A DNA stretch of 64,000 nucleotides from Lutibaculum sp963816555 (GTDB taxonomy: Bacteria > Pseudomonadota > Alphaproteobacteria > Rhizobiales > Tepidamorphaceae): NCBI GenBank assembly GCA_963816555.1, contig CAWFLD010000007.1, positions 124,001 through 188,000 of the forward strand, read 5' to 3'. Under the pieces are notes generated by a model. It did not search any database and was not told the origin of the DNA. It was given only the letters and a program-made list of their open reading frames with translations. Shown here piece by piece: positions 1 through 8,515 of the stretch; the first letter of the stretch is position 1, and the number at the start of each line of letters is the position of its first letter. The translations under genes were made by a program, and so were the position numbers.

Positions 1-90
1 GGCCGCGAGCCGGTGCCGGGCACGCAGGAGCGCTTCGGCGATCTCTACAAGGCGTGGGCTGCCACCGGCGCCCACTGCCCCGAGGGCTGA
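1..90 (+). CDS. 3' end of an unidentified gene (partial)
   Basis: The window opens inside a reading frame that closes with TGA at 88-90. Only 29 residues are visible, ending in DLYKAWAATGAHCPEG. An acidic/aromatic tail of the type FxxLYxxW is reminiscent of the C-terminus of FGGY-type sugar kinases, but this is too short to assign. A strong terminator follows 53 bases later, so this is the last gene of its transcript and it is separate from the methylamine genes downstream. Confidence 0.6.
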   Translation, partial: GREPVPGTQERFGDLYKAWAATGAHCPEG

Positions 91-142
91 CGGCGCCCCC
101 TGCCCAGCCCTTTCCCGGGCCCGAGCCTCGTCGAAACGACCG

Positions 143-173
143 CGCCGCCGGGCCCTCCGCCCGGCGGCGTTTT
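143..173 (+). terminator. Rho-independent terminator
   Basis: A perfect 11-bp GC stem (arms 143-153 and 159-169) with a 5-base loop is followed by TTTT at 170-173. It ends the transcript of the partial gene and insulates the dmm operon. Confidence 0.85.
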
Positions 174-221
174 CGCATCTGCCCATTTTGCGGGCAGGGC
201 TAAGAAACAAACTTTCCCCTC

Positions 222-261
222 AAGAATTTTCTTTGACATCGCCGCCACCGCCACTCATGAT
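222..261 (+). promoter_or_regulatory. Candidate dmm promoter with AAGAA-TT-TTCTT palindrome
   Basis: An AT-rich island in GC-rich DNA holds the inverted repeat AAGAATTTTCTT (222-233). It abuts a consensus -35 box TTGACA (233-238), then a 17-base spacer and CATGAT (256-261) as a -10. Similar AAGAA/TTCTT elements stand next to -35-like boxes before mgsA and tdm, and in weaker form before tmm, so this may be an operator for the methylated-amine regulon. The promoter match is seen in the sequence; its role is inferred. Confidence 0.5.
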
Positions 262-378
262 CCTTCCGTGAGGAGAAAACCTCGCGGAACCGGCCGTTTC
301 GGCGCCTGTCCGGCTGCGGAAGCGGTTGCAGAGACCGTCCGGTCGCATGGCGGCCCCTATTTCGCGTGGACTGGCAGT

Positions 379-978
379 ATGCAGCTATCCGATACGAAGA
401 GCCGACCGCTCTACGGCAAGCTCGAGCCCGTGGCGCGCGCGACGCGTCACATCGTGGCGGCCGAGGGCGAGGGCGCGCACGCCATCCTGGAAGCGTTCGG
501 CGGCGCACCCGACATCTGTTCCCGGACCACCGTCGTCTATTGCCCGCGCGGCAGCGCGCCGCAGGCGCTCGACGGCAAGCTGTCGGGCCTCGGGCTCGAC
601 GCGCTCCACGTGCAGCCGACGCTCGAGACGGCGCTCGTCCGGCTCGGCGGCCTGCTCGCCACCGCGACGATGGGGACGCGGCTCTACCTGACCGGCAGCG
701 AGGAGTTCGTCGGCCGCGCGACGGCGGTGGCGATCTCCCACGGCATGCACGGCCAGGCGATCCAGACCGAGCACCGCGGCTCGCTGGCGCGCCGCGTCCA
801 GTGCGTGCACTGCAAGGGCTTCACCGACAACGTGACGGCAAGCCCGACGACCTGCTCGCACTGCGGCATCACGCTTCTCGTGCGCGACCACTATTCGCGC
901 CGGCTCGGCGCCTTCATGGGCGTCGTCATCGACGCCGAGTCCCCGGGCGAGGCGCCCGAGCCGGTGGAGTTCGACTGA
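379..978 (+). CDS. dmmA: Dimethylamine monooxygenase subunit DmmA-like protein
   Basis: A 199-residue protein with a C-terminal zinc-ribbon-like signature: CxxC at residues 142/145 and CxxC at 159/162 (CVHC...CSHC). This is typical of the small subunit of dimethylamine monooxygenase, which oxidatively demethylates dimethylamine to methylamine plus formaldehyde in the cytoplasm. The frame is open back to a GTG at 268, but the ATG at 379 gives the usual family length; no strong ribosome binding site decides it. The stop overlaps the start of the reductase gene (TGATG), so translation is coupled. Identification rests on the Cys pattern plus the neighbouring dmmB and heme subunit genes. Confidence 0.82.
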   Translation: MQLSDTKSRPLYGKLEPVARATRHIVAAEGEGAHAILEAFGGAPDICSRTTVVYCPRGSAPQALDGKLSGLGLDALHVQPTLETALVRLGGLLATATMGTRLYLTGSEEFVGRATAVAISHGMHGQAIQTEHRGSLARRVQCVHCKGFTDNVTASPTTCSHCGITLLVRDHYSRRLGAFMGVVIDAESPGEAPEPVEFD

Positions 979-1943
979 TGAGCGGCGGCATCCAGTACAA
1001 CGTCGAGATCGTCGAGGCGGAGGCGGTCACGCCGACCATCCGGCGGCTGCGCATGGTGAGCACGAACGGCGAGGCCCTGCCGCCCTATTCGGCCGGCTCG
1101 CACACCGTGCTGACGCTGCACTCCGGCTCGAAGACGATCCGCAACTCCTACTCGCTGCTCGGCTCGACGATGGCCGGCGGCGCCTACGAGGTGGCGGTGC
1201 TGCGGACGCCGGATTCGCGCGGCGGCTCGGCCTTCATCCACGAAGGGCTCGAGGTCGGCGCCGAGATCTCCGTGTCCGCCCCCGTCAACCTCTTCCCGGT
1301 GAACAAGGCCGGCCGCCACCACGTGCTGGTCGCCGGCGGCATCGGCATCACGCCGATCTCCGCCATGGCGGAGGAGCTCGCCGAGGCGAACGGCTCCTTC
1401 GAGCTGCATTACGCCATGCGCGACGAGGCGCACGGCGCCTTCGCCGACGAGCTCGTCGAGCGACACGGCGCCCAGAAGGTCCACCTCTACATGAGCCGCC
1501 GCCAGGAGCGGCTGCAGGTGCACGAGATCCTCAGGCACCAGCCGCTCGGCACGCATCTCTACGTCTGCGGGCCCGAGCGGATGATCGAGGCGGTGCTCGA
1601 CGACGCGCGCGAGGCCGGATGGCCCGAGGACAGCCTGCACTGCGAGCGCTTCCTCTCGCCGGCCGGGGGCGACCCCTTCCAGCTTCGCCTCGCGCAGTCG
1701 GACGTCACGGTGACGGTCGGCGAGCACCAGACGGTGCTCGAGGCGATCGAGGACGCCGGCGTCGACGCCCCGTATCTCTGCCGCGGCGGCGCCTGCGGCG
1801 AGTGCATGCAGGAGATCGTCGAGGCCGACGGGGAGCTCGACCATCGCGACCACTACCTCTCCGACGAGGAGAAGGCGTCGGGCCGCAAGATCATGGTCTG
1901 CGTCTCGCGCCTGAAGGGCCGCGAGCTCGTCCTCGACCTCTGA
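978..1943 (+). CDS. dmmB: Dimethylamine monooxygenase reductase subunit (FNR-like plus 2Fe-2S)
   Basis: A 321-residue PDR/VanB-type oxidoreductase. The N-terminal half is a flavin-binding ferredoxin-reductase fold (RNSYSL flavin motif, then GGIGITPISAM and YVCGPERMI for NAD(P)H). The C-terminus is a plant-type ferredoxin domain with cluster cysteines at residues 268, 273, 276 and 308 (C-x4-C-x2-C-x31-C). It passes electrons from NAD(P)H to the heme demethylase subunit. It overlaps dmmA by one base and lies 19 bases before the heme subunit gene, making one operon. Confidence 0.87.
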   Translation: MSGGIQYNVEIVEAEAVTPTIRRLRMVSTNGEALPPYSAGSHTVLTLHSGSKTIRNSYSLLGSTMAGGAYEVAVLRTPDSRGGSAFIHEGLEVGAEISVSAPVNLFPVNKAGRHHVLVAGGIGITPISAMAEELAEANGSFELHYAMRDEAHGAFADELVERHGAQKVHLYMSRRQERLQVHEILRHQPLGTHLYVCGPERMIEAVLDDAREAGWPEDSLHCERFLSPAGGDPFQLRLAQSDVTVTVGEHQTVLEAIEDAGVDAPYLCRGGACGECMQEIVEADGELDHRDHYLSDEEKASGRKIMVCVSRLKGRELVLDL

Positions 1944-1962
1944 CACGGGAAGGAACCCCAGG

Positions 1963-3003
1963 ATGAACCTCGCCTTCAAGAATGAGACCTTCCGGGACGA
2001 CTACACCTTTTCCAACAGCCCGGAGGCGATCCGCCGCTTCCCCTTCCCGTTCGATCGCGACGCGTACATGTACGCCGTCAACATCGAGCAGCACGTGCCG
2101 GGGCCGGTGCAGTCGACGACGGAGTTCCCGATCGACATCGACGAGCACTACGTCGCCGAGATGCACGACCGCGCGCTCGTGCTGAAGGAGGACCCGCTGC
2201 GCTGCCAGTCGCAGCCGCACATGCTGCCGGCGGAGTGGGATCTCGTCGAGCTCCTGATGACCTCGATGGCGAAGCACTATCCCGACCATTTCAGCCTGAC
2301 CCGGGACGGCGACCGCTGGCACTGGGTCAACCGGCCGCTCGGCATCGACCAGCACTTCGTGTTCGGCGACCCCGCGACGCTGCCCTACGGCCCGATGGAA
2401 TACATCACGCGCCAGTGCCAGGGCGACTTCTGCCTGCTCGACCAGCGCGACGACAATCTCTGGATGGATGCCGGCATCGTCACCACCCAGGCCGACTGGT
2501 CGCTCGACTTCGACCTCGGCATGAACTTCATCGAGTGGCACGGGCCGGTGCCGCTGGCGCACGACCTCGGCGTCTTCGACCGGGCGCTCAAGTTCCTGCT
2601 GAACCTGCAGCAGGGCCGCCCCGTCCGCCGGCTCAACTGGACGATGACCGTCAACCCGCGGCTCGACACGAGCCCGGAGAACTACCACAAGTGGGGCATC
2701 GACCGGACGACGGTGACGCCGGAGAACGTCGGCGACAAGGTGCACCTGCGCGTCGAGCTGCAGGCGCTCTGGCGGCTGCCGCGCTCGAACGCCATCGTCT
2801 TCTCGATCCGCTGCTACCTCATCAAGATGAACGAGCTCGTGACGCAGCCGAAATGGGCGCGCCGCCTGCACCGCGTGCTGCGCGACCTGCCGCCGGAGCT
2901 GGCGGAATACAAGGGCCTGACGAACTACCGCGGGCCGACCGTCGAGTGGCTGTCGAAGCACGACGACGGCGCGCCGACCTCGCCCGGCTTCGGCCCGGAC
3001 TGA
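1963..3003 (+). CDS. dmmC: Heme-dependent oxidative N-demethylase subunit of dimethylamine monooxygenase (DUF3445)
   Basis: A 346-residue member of the DUF3445 / heme-dependent oxidative N-demethylase family, recognised by its overall sequence (ending in TNYRGPTVEWLSKHDDG and rich in Trp/His/Arg). In dimethylamine monooxygenase this is the catalytic heme subunit that hydroxylates a methyl group of dimethylamine, releasing formaldehyde. The ATG at 1963 is preceded by a purine-rich GGGAAGGAA. Subunit letters differ between publications; the symbol here follows gene order. I cannot identify the heme ligand from sequence alone. Confidence 0.82.
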   Translation: MNLAFKNETFRDDYTFSNSPEAIRRFPFPFDRDAYMYAVNIEQHVPGPVQSTTEFPIDIDEHYVAEMHDRALVLKEDPLRCQSQPHMLPAEWDLVELLMTSMAKHYPDHFSLTRDGDRWHWVNRPLGIDQHFVFGDPATLPYGPMEYITRQCQGDFCLLDQRDDNLWMDAGIVTTQADWSLDFDLGMNFIEWHGPVPLAHDLGVFDRALKFLLNLQQGRPVRRLNWTMTVNPRLDTSPENYHKWGIDRTTVTPENVGDKVHLRVELQALWRLPRSNAIVFSIRCYLIKMNELVTQPKWARRLHRVLRDLPPELAEYKGLTNYRGPTVEWLSKHDDGAPTSPGFGPD

Positions 3004-3205
3004 GGCCGCCGGCCGGCCGGCATCATCGACGGCGCGAGGCCGCGGCACCGCGACCTGCGCGCGCTTTCGCACCGTCCCCCGCCGCGGGGGCGGTGGCGAG
3101 GGGCTTGTGCTTTGACTTGAAACGGGTTCTGGCCGAGTGTTCAGCCGTCGCCGCCGGTCCAGCGGGGCCGGCCGGCCCGGATATGCAGGGACGCCCAGGA
3201 ACACG

Positions 3206-3859
3206 ATGGCACAGAACACCGCCAAGCCGCAGGCAAACGACCCGGACGAGCTCGCGACCGGCTCCAGCGCCCCGCGCGGCGCCGAGCGCAGCCTGGAGCG
3301 CGCGCTGGGCTCGCATGTCAGGCGGCTGCGCCGCCAGAAGGACCTCTCGATCGCCGACCTCTCCTCCACCGCCGGGATCTCCAGCGGCATGCTGTCGAAG
3401 ATCGAGAACGGCCAGATCTCGCCGTCCCTCTCGACGCTGCAGCTGATCTCCGCGGCGCTGGGCGTGCAGATGTCGACGCTCTTCGCCGAGTTCGAGGAGC
3501 AGCGCGACTGCTCCTTCGTGAAGGCCGACCAGGGCGTGGTGATCGACCGCCGCGGGACGAAGGCCGGGCACCTCTACCACCTGCTCGGCCACGGCCTGCG
3601 CGACGCCGTCGTCGTCGAGCCGTACCTGATCGAGCTGCGCGAAGACGCGATGCCCTATACGAGCTTCCAGCACGCGGGCACCGAGTTCATCTACATGCTG
3701 ACCGGCAAGGTCGCCTACCGGCACGGCGAGCAGACCTACGAGCTCGAGCCCGGCGACGCGCTGCTGTTCGATTCCGGCGCGCTGCACGGCCCGGAGCGGC
3801 TGATCGAGCTGCCTTCGACCTACCTCTCCATCATCGTCTACGCCCGCGAGCAGGTCTGA
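3206..3859 (+). CDS. XRE-family regulator with C-terminal cupin domain
   Basis: A 217-residue two-domain transcription factor. Residues about 30-90 form an XRE helix-turn-helix (HVRRLRRQKDLSIADLSSTAG, then SGMLSKIENGQISPS), and residues about 140-215 a small cupin (HAGTEFIYMLTGKVAYRHG, ELEPGDALLFDSGALHGPE) that probably senses a small ligand. ATG 3206 was chosen because AGGA sits 5 bases upstream; the frame is open further back without a good start. It lies between dmmABC and mgsABC, so it is the best candidate for the specific regulator of methylated-amine catabolism. Ligand and targets are unknown. Confidence 0.85.
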   Translation: MAQNTAKPQANDPDELATGSSAPRGAERSLERALGSHVRRLRRQKDLSIADLSSTAGISSGMLSKIENGQISPSLSTLQLISAALGVQMSTLFAEFEEQRDCSFVKADQGVVIDRRGTKAGHLYHLLGHGLRDAVVVEPYLIELREDAMPYTSFQHAGTEFIYMLTGKVAYRHGEQTYELEPGDALLFDSGALHGPERLIELPSTYLSIIVYAREQV

Positions 3860-3879
3860 GCGGCCGGGCCGTTCCCGCG

Positions 3880-3954
3880 AAGAAATTCTCCTTCTCCCAA
3901 ATTGACGGGGAAACCGGGATCGCATATTCCTGTTGGTCAGGTATCTTAACTGAC
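3880..3954 (+). promoter_or_regulatory. Candidate mgs promoter: AAGAAATTCT element, -35/-10, and leader inverted repeat
   Basis: AAGAAATTCT (3880-3889, containing the odd palindrome AGAA-A-TTCT) lies 12 bases before TTGACG (3902-3907). A 17-base spacer leads to TATTCC (3925-3930). Beyond it an inverted repeat GTCAG-N9-CTGAC (3936-3940 / 3950-3954) ends just before the AGGAAA ribosome binding site of mgsA. The first element resembles those upstream of dmmA and tdm. The leader repeat could be a repressor site or an RNA hairpin near the ribosome binding site. Confidence 0.45.
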
Positions 3955-3965
3955 AGGAAACACCC

Positions 3966-4859
3966 ATGTGCGGGATCGTCGGGCTCTTCCTGAAGCGCCC
4001 CGAATTGGAAAACGACCTCGGCGCGCATCTTTCGCGCATGCTGGCGACGATGAGCGACCGCGGCCCCGACAGCGCCGGCTTCGCGGTCTACGGCTCCGGC
4101 GAGACGGGCCGCATCAAGCTGACGGTCAGCGCCGTCGACGCGGACACGCTCGAGGCGGGCCTCGCCGATCTCGGCGCCGGGCTCGAGGAGCCGCTGTCGC
4201 CGCAGCTTCACGAGACGCACGCGGTCGTTCTCGTGCCGGAAGCCAAGCTCGCCGAGGCGCGCCGGCTGGTCGAGCAGGACGAGCGCCTGTCGCTCGTCGG
4301 CATCGGCTCGCGGATGGAGCTCTACAAGGAGGTCGGCCTGCCGGAGAAGGTCGCGGAGCGCTTCGGCCTGTCCGCGATGCACGGCACGCACGGCATCGGC
4401 CACACCCGCATGGCGACGGAGTCCGCCGTCACCACGCGCGGCGCCCACCCCTTCTCGACGTCGCTCGACGAGTGCCTCGTGCACAACGGCTCGCTGTCGA
4501 ACCACAACGCCGTGCGCCGCATGCTGAAGCGCGAGGGCATCAGCTTCTCGACCGAGAACGACACCGAGGTCGCCGCCGGCTACCTGACCTGGCGGATGCG
4601 CGAGGGCGCCTCGCTCAAGGAGGCGCTCGAGGCGAGCCTGAAGGACCTCGACGGCTTCTACACCTTCGTCGTCGGCACGGAGAGCGGCTTCGCCGTGCTG
4701 CGCGACCCGATCTCGTGCAAGCCGGCCGTCATGGCCGAGACCGACGACTACGTCGCGTTCGGCTCGGAATACCGGGTGCTCGCCGGCCTGCCGGGCGTCG
4801 AGAAGGCCCGGGTGTTCGAGCCGGCGCCTGCGACCGTTTACGTATGGGAGCGCCATTGA
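3966..4859 (+). CDS. mgsA: N-methylglutamate synthase subunit A (class II glutamine amidotransferase, GlxB-like)
   Basis: A 297-residue Ntn-type class II amidotransferase. It begins MCGIVGLF, so Cys2 becomes the N-terminal nucleophile after Met removal, and it carries SDRGPDSAGFAVYG and THGIGHTRMATES motifs. With MgsB and MgsC it makes a split glutamate-synthase-like enzyme that turns gamma-glutamylmethylamide (or methylamine donors) and 2-oxoglutarate into N-methylglutamate. The start has AGGAAA 6 bases upstream. The stop overlaps the mgsB start by one base. Homologues called GlxB exist outside methylamine users; the adjacent gmaS favours the Mgs role. Confidence 0.85.
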   Translation: MCGIVGLFLKRPELENDLGAHLSRMLATMSDRGPDSAGFAVYGSGETGRIKLTVSAVDADTLEAGLADLGAGLEEPLSPQLHETHAVVLVPEAKLAEARRLVEQDERLSLVGIGSRMELYKEVGLPEKVAERFGLSAMHGTHGIGHTRMATESAVTTRGAHPFSTSLDECLVHNGSLSNHNAVRRMLKREGISFSTENDTEVAAGYLTWRMREGASLKEALEASLKDLDGFYTFVVGTESGFAVLRDPISCKPAVMAETDDYVAFGSEYRVLAGLPGVEKARVFEPAPATVYVWERH

Positions 4860-5548
4860 TGCCCGACTTCGACCTGGCCGAGCGCGAGGTCCGCGACCTC
4901 AACGCGGCGCTGCACGCCCTCAAGCCCGACACCAACGAGACGCACTGGCGGATCAGCAATCCCGGCGGCAAGCATGCCGTCGCGGCCGGGCTCGACCTGC
5001 CGATCGTCGTCGAGATCGACGGCCATGTCGGCTACTACTGCGCCGGCATGAACAAGGAGGCGCGGGTCATCGTCTCCGGCAACGCCGGGGTCGGCGTCGC
5101 GGAGAACATGATGTCCGGCGAGGTCCGCGTGAAGGGCGACGTCAGCCAGGCGGCCGGCGCGACCGGCCATGGCGGCCTTCTCGTCATCGAGGGCAATGCC
5201 TCGGCGCGCTGCGGCATCTCGATGAAGGGCATCGACATCGTCGTGAAGGGCTCGATCGGCCCGATGAGCGCCTTCATGGCGCAGGCCGGCAACCTCGTCG
5301 TGCTCGGCGATGCCGGCGAGGCGCTCGGCGATTCCATCTACGAGGCGCGGCTCTTCGTGCGCGGCAAGGTCTACGGGCTCGGCGCCGACTGCATCGAGAA
5401 GGAGATGGGGCCGGACGACCGTGACGCCCTCGAGGCCGTGCTCGCGAAGGCGGGCATCGACGGCGAGGTGACGGCGGACGACTTCCGCCTCTACGGCTCC
5501 GAGCGCCGCCTCTACCACTTCAACATCGACAACGTCGACGCATACTGA
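4859..5548 (+). CDS. mgsB: N-methylglutamate synthase subunit B (GlxC-like, GXGXG domain)
   Basis: A 229-residue protein corresponding to the C-terminal GXGXG beta-helix domain of glutamate synthase (repeats GHVGYYCAGMNKEARVIVSG, GDVSQAAGATGHGG, GSIGPMSAFMAQAGNLVVLG). In large-subunit GOGAT this domain spaces the amidotransferase from the synthase site; here it is a separate polypeptide, as in the GlxBCD and MgsABC families. It is translationally coupled to mgsA (TGATG) and lies 11 bases before mgsC. Confidence 0.85.
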   Translation: MPDFDLAEREVRDLNAALHALKPDTNETHWRISNPGGKHAVAAGLDLPIVVEIDGHVGYYCAGMNKEARVIVSGNAGVGVAENMMSGEVRVKGDVSQAAGATGHGGLLVIEGNASARCGISMKGIDIVVKGSIGPMSAFMAQAGNLVVLGDAGEALGDSIYEARLFVRGKVYGLGADCIEKEMGPDDRDALEAVLAKAGIDGEVTADDFRLYGSERRLYHFNIDNVDAY

Positions 5549-5559
5549 AGGCGCGGGAC

Positions 5560-6903
5560 ATGAACGAGCACAGCCCACAACACCACACGCCGCGCACGCT
5601 GCCCCGCTACTCCGCGACCTTCGACCAGTACACGATCTCCGAGATCGAGCGCGCGGCCGCGACCGGCATCTACGACATCCGCGGCGGCGGCGCGAAGCGC
5701 AAGGTCCCCCATTTCGACGACCTTCTCTTCCTCGGCGCCTCGATCTCCCGCTATCCGCTCGAGGGCTACCGCGAGAAGTGCGGCACCGACGTCGTGCTCG
5801 GCACGCGCTACGCCAAGAAGCCGATCGAGCTGAAGATCCCGATCACCATCGCCGGCATGAGCTTCGGCTCGCTGTCGGGCCACGCCAAGGAGGCGCTCGG
5901 CCGCGGCGCCTCCAAGATGGGCACCTCGACCACGACCGGCGACGGCGGCATGACGGAGGAGGAGCGCGGCCACTCCAGGACCCTCGTCTACCAGTACCTG
6001 CCCTCGCGCTACGGCATGAACCCCGACCATCTCCGCCGCGCCGACGCGATCGAGGTGGTGATCGGCCAGGGCGCCAAGCCCGGCGGCGGCGGCATGCTGC
6101 TCGGCCAGAAGATCTCGCCGCGCGTCGCCGCCATGCGCACGCTGCCGGAAGGCATCGACCAGCGCTCCGCGTGCCGCCACCCCGACTGGACCGGCCCGGA
6201 CGACCTCGAGATCAAGATCGAGGAGCTGCGCGAGATCACCGACTGGGAGAAGCCGATCTACGTGAAGGTCGGCGCGAGCCGCCCCTATTACGACACCGCG
6301 CTCGCCGTGAAGTCGGGCGCCGACGTCGTCGTGCTCGACGGCATGCAGGGCGGCACGGCGGCCACCCAGGAAGTCTTCATCGAGCATGTCGGCATCCCGA
6401 TCCTGTCGGCCATCCGCCCGGCGGTGCAGGCGCTGCAGGATCTCGGCATGCACCGCAAGGTGCAGCTCATCGTCTCCGGCGGCATCCGCAACGGCGCCGA
6501 CGTCGCGAAGGCGCTGGCGCTCGGCGCGGACGCGGTGTCGATCGGCACGGCGGCGCTGATCGCGCTCGGCGACAACGATCCCAGGCTCGAGGCCGAGTAC
6601 GAGAAGCTCGGCACGACGGCGGGCGCCTACGACGACTGGCACGAGGGCAACGACCCCGCCGGCATCACGACGCAGCGCGCGGACCTCGAGGCGCGGCTCG
6701 ATCCGGTGAAGGCGGGCCGCCGCCTGGCGAACTACCTCGCCGTCCTCACCCTCGAGGCGCAGACCATCGCCCGCGCCTGCGGCAAGAGCCACGTGCACAA
6801 CCTCGAGCCCGAGGACCTGGTGGCGCTGACGGTGGAATCCGCGGCGATGGCCAGGGTGCCGCTCGCGGGCACGGGCTGGATTCCGGGGCAAGGGGGATTC
6901 TGA
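5560..6903 (+). CDS. mgsC: N-methylglutamate synthase subunit C (FMN-binding glutamate synthase-type, GlxD-like)
   Basis: A 447-residue FMN/Fe-S synthase domain (TIM barrel). Visible hallmarks are PITIAGMSFGSLSGHAKEAL, GDGGMTEEERGHSRTLVYQ, GQGAKPGGGGMLLGQKIS, VLDGMQGGTAATQEVF and VSGGIRNGADVAKALALGAD (phosphate/FMN loop). It would catalyse the reductive step giving N-methylglutamate from 2-oxoglutarate and the methylamine group delivered by MgsA. It is the last gene of the tight mgsABC run; gmaS follows after 261 bases. Confidence 0.87.
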   Translation: MNEHSPQHHTPRTLPRYSATFDQYTISEIERAAATGIYDIRGGGAKRKVPHFDDLLFLGASISRYPLEGYREKCGTDVVLGTRYAKKPIELKIPITIAGMSFGSLSGHAKEALGRGASKMGTSTTTGDGGMTEEERGHSRTLVYQYLPSRYGMNPDHLRRADAIEVVIGQGAKPGGGGMLLGQKISPRVAAMRTLPEGIDQRSACRHPDWTGPDDLEIKIEELREITDWEKPIYVKVGASRPYYDTALAVKSGADVVVLDGMQGGTAATQEVFIEHVGIPILSAIRPAVQALQDLGMHRKVQLIVSGGIRNGADVAKALALGADAVSIGTAALIALGDNDPRLEAEYEKLGTTAGAYDDWHEGNDPAGITTQRADLEARLDPVKAGRRLANYLAVLTLEAQTIARACGKSHVHNLEPEDLVALTVESAAMARVPLAGTGWIPGQGGF

Positions 6904-7164
6904 GCAGCCACGCGGACATGCGCGCCGCCGTGACACCGGCTTTCATCGTCGTCCCGGACGTGCCCGGCTCCCGCCGCGCATCGTCCGGGGGCGCGGATGC
7001 GGAAGGCGGAGGGAGGCCCACTCCCGGCACGACGGCAACGAACGCAAGCGCCGCAGGGAGAAGCGGCGCAGGGACCCCGGCAGACGGGTCCGAACGAACA
7101 AGGAGCCGGAGCTCCGCCTGTGGCGGCACGCCATCCGGTCCAGCCAGAACGGGGAACAGACCAT

Positions 7165-8460
7165 ATGAGTGAACTGGGCAAGGCCGCCAAGGATCGCGGC
7201 ATCAAGTACTTCCTGATTTCCTACACCGACCTCTTCGGCGTGCAGCGCGCCAAGCTCGTACCGGCCTCCGCCATCGACAAGATGTCCCGGGACGGCGCGG
7301 GCTTCGCGGGGTTCGCGTCGTGGCTCGACATGACGCCGGCCGATCCCGACCTGCTCGCGATCCCGGATCCCGAAAGCCTCATCCAGCTGCCGTGGAAGCC
7401 CGAGGTGGGCTGGCTCGCCGCCGACCTGGTGATGAACGACGCGCCGGTCGAGCAGGCGCCGCGCAACCTCCTCAAGAGGATGATCGCCCGCGCCGCCGAG
7501 CAGGGCTACGAGATGCATTCGGGCGTCGAGTGCGAGTTCTTCCTGATCGACCAGGACGGCTCCGGCATCTCCGACACCGCCGACACGCAGGCCAAGCCCT
7601 GCTACGACCAGCAGGCGCTGATGCGCCGCTACGAGGTGATCTCCGAGATCTGCGACGCCATGCTGTCGCTGGGCTGGCAGCCCTACCAGAACGACCACGA
7701 GGACGCGAACGGCCAGTTCGAGATGAACTGGCACTACGGCCCCGCCCTCACCACCGCCGACCGGCACGCCTTCTTCAAGTACATGGCGAAGTCCATCGCC
7801 GAGAAGCACGGGCTGCGCGCGACCTTCATGCCGAAGCCCTTCGTCAACCTGACCGGCAACGGCTGCCACAGCCACGTCTCGCTGTGGAAGGGCGACGAGA
7901 ACCTGTTCGAGGACGGCGACGGCGAGCTCGGCGTCTCGAAGCTCGGCTACAGCTTCCTCGGCGGCATCCTGCACTCGGCGGACGCGCTGACCGCGATCCT
8001 CAACCCGACGGTGAACTCCTACAAGCGCATCAACGCGCCGCGCACCACCTCGGGCGCGACCTGGGCGCCGAACACCGTCACCTGGTCCGGCAACAACCGC
8101 ACCCACCTCATCCGCATTCCCGAGGGCGGCCGCTTCGAGCTGCGCCTCGCCGACGGCGCGGTGAACCCCTACCTGCTGCAGGCCGGCGTGCTGGCGGCGG
8201 GCCTCGACGGCATCGCGAACAGCCGCAATCCCGGCGAGCGGCTCGACATCAACATGTACACCGAGGGCCACAAGGTGGAGGGCGGCAAGAAGCTGCCGCT
8301 CAACCTGCTCGACGCGCTGCGGGCGCTCGAGGGATCGAGCGTGCTCAACGAGGCGCTCGGCGCCTTCGTCCCGTCCTTCCTCAAGCTGAAGACCGAGGAA
8401 TGGAACACCTATTCCCGCCATCTCACCCAGTGGGAGCGCGACAACACGCTCGACTGCTGA
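7165..8460 (+). CDS. gmaS: Gamma-glutamylmethylamide synthetase (glutamate-methylamine ligase)
   Basis: A 431-residue glutamine synthetase-fold ligase that joins methylamine to glutamate with ATP, the entry step of the N-methylglutamate pathway. The N-terminus (GIKYFLISYTDLFGVQRAKL, then FAGFASWLDMTPADPDLLAI) and the catalytic SGVECEFFL, NGNGCHSH-like (LTGNGCHSHVSLW), NPTVNSYKR and RIPEGGRFELRL segments match GmaS rather than GlnA. The ATG at 7165 follows GGGGAACAGACCAT; upstream in-frame codons look non-coding. Its place after mgsABC supports the assignment. Confidence 0.9.
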   Translation: MSELGKAAKDRGIKYFLISYTDLFGVQRAKLVPASAIDKMSRDGAGFAGFASWLDMTPADPDLLAIPDPESLIQLPWKPEVGWLAADLVMNDAPVEQAPRNLLKRMIARAAEQGYEMHSGVECEFFLIDQDGSGISDTADTQAKPCYDQQALMRRYEVISEICDAMLSLGWQPYQNDHEDANGQFEMNWHYGPALTTADRHAFFKYMAKSIAEKHGLRATFMPKPFVNLTGNGCHSHVSLWKGDENLFEDGDGELGVSKLGYSFLGGILHSADALTAILNPTVNSYKRINAPRTTSGATWAPNTVTWSGNNRTHLIRIPEGGRFELRLADGAVNPYLLQAGVLAAGLDGIANSRNPGERLDINMYTEGHKVEGGKKLPLNLLDALRALEGSSVLNEALGAFVPSFLKLKTEEWNTYSRHLTQWERDNTLDC

Positions 8461-8515
8461 GGACAGGAGCCTCGGCCGACCATCAACGAAAACCTTCTGA
8501 AGCGGGGACGGACGA

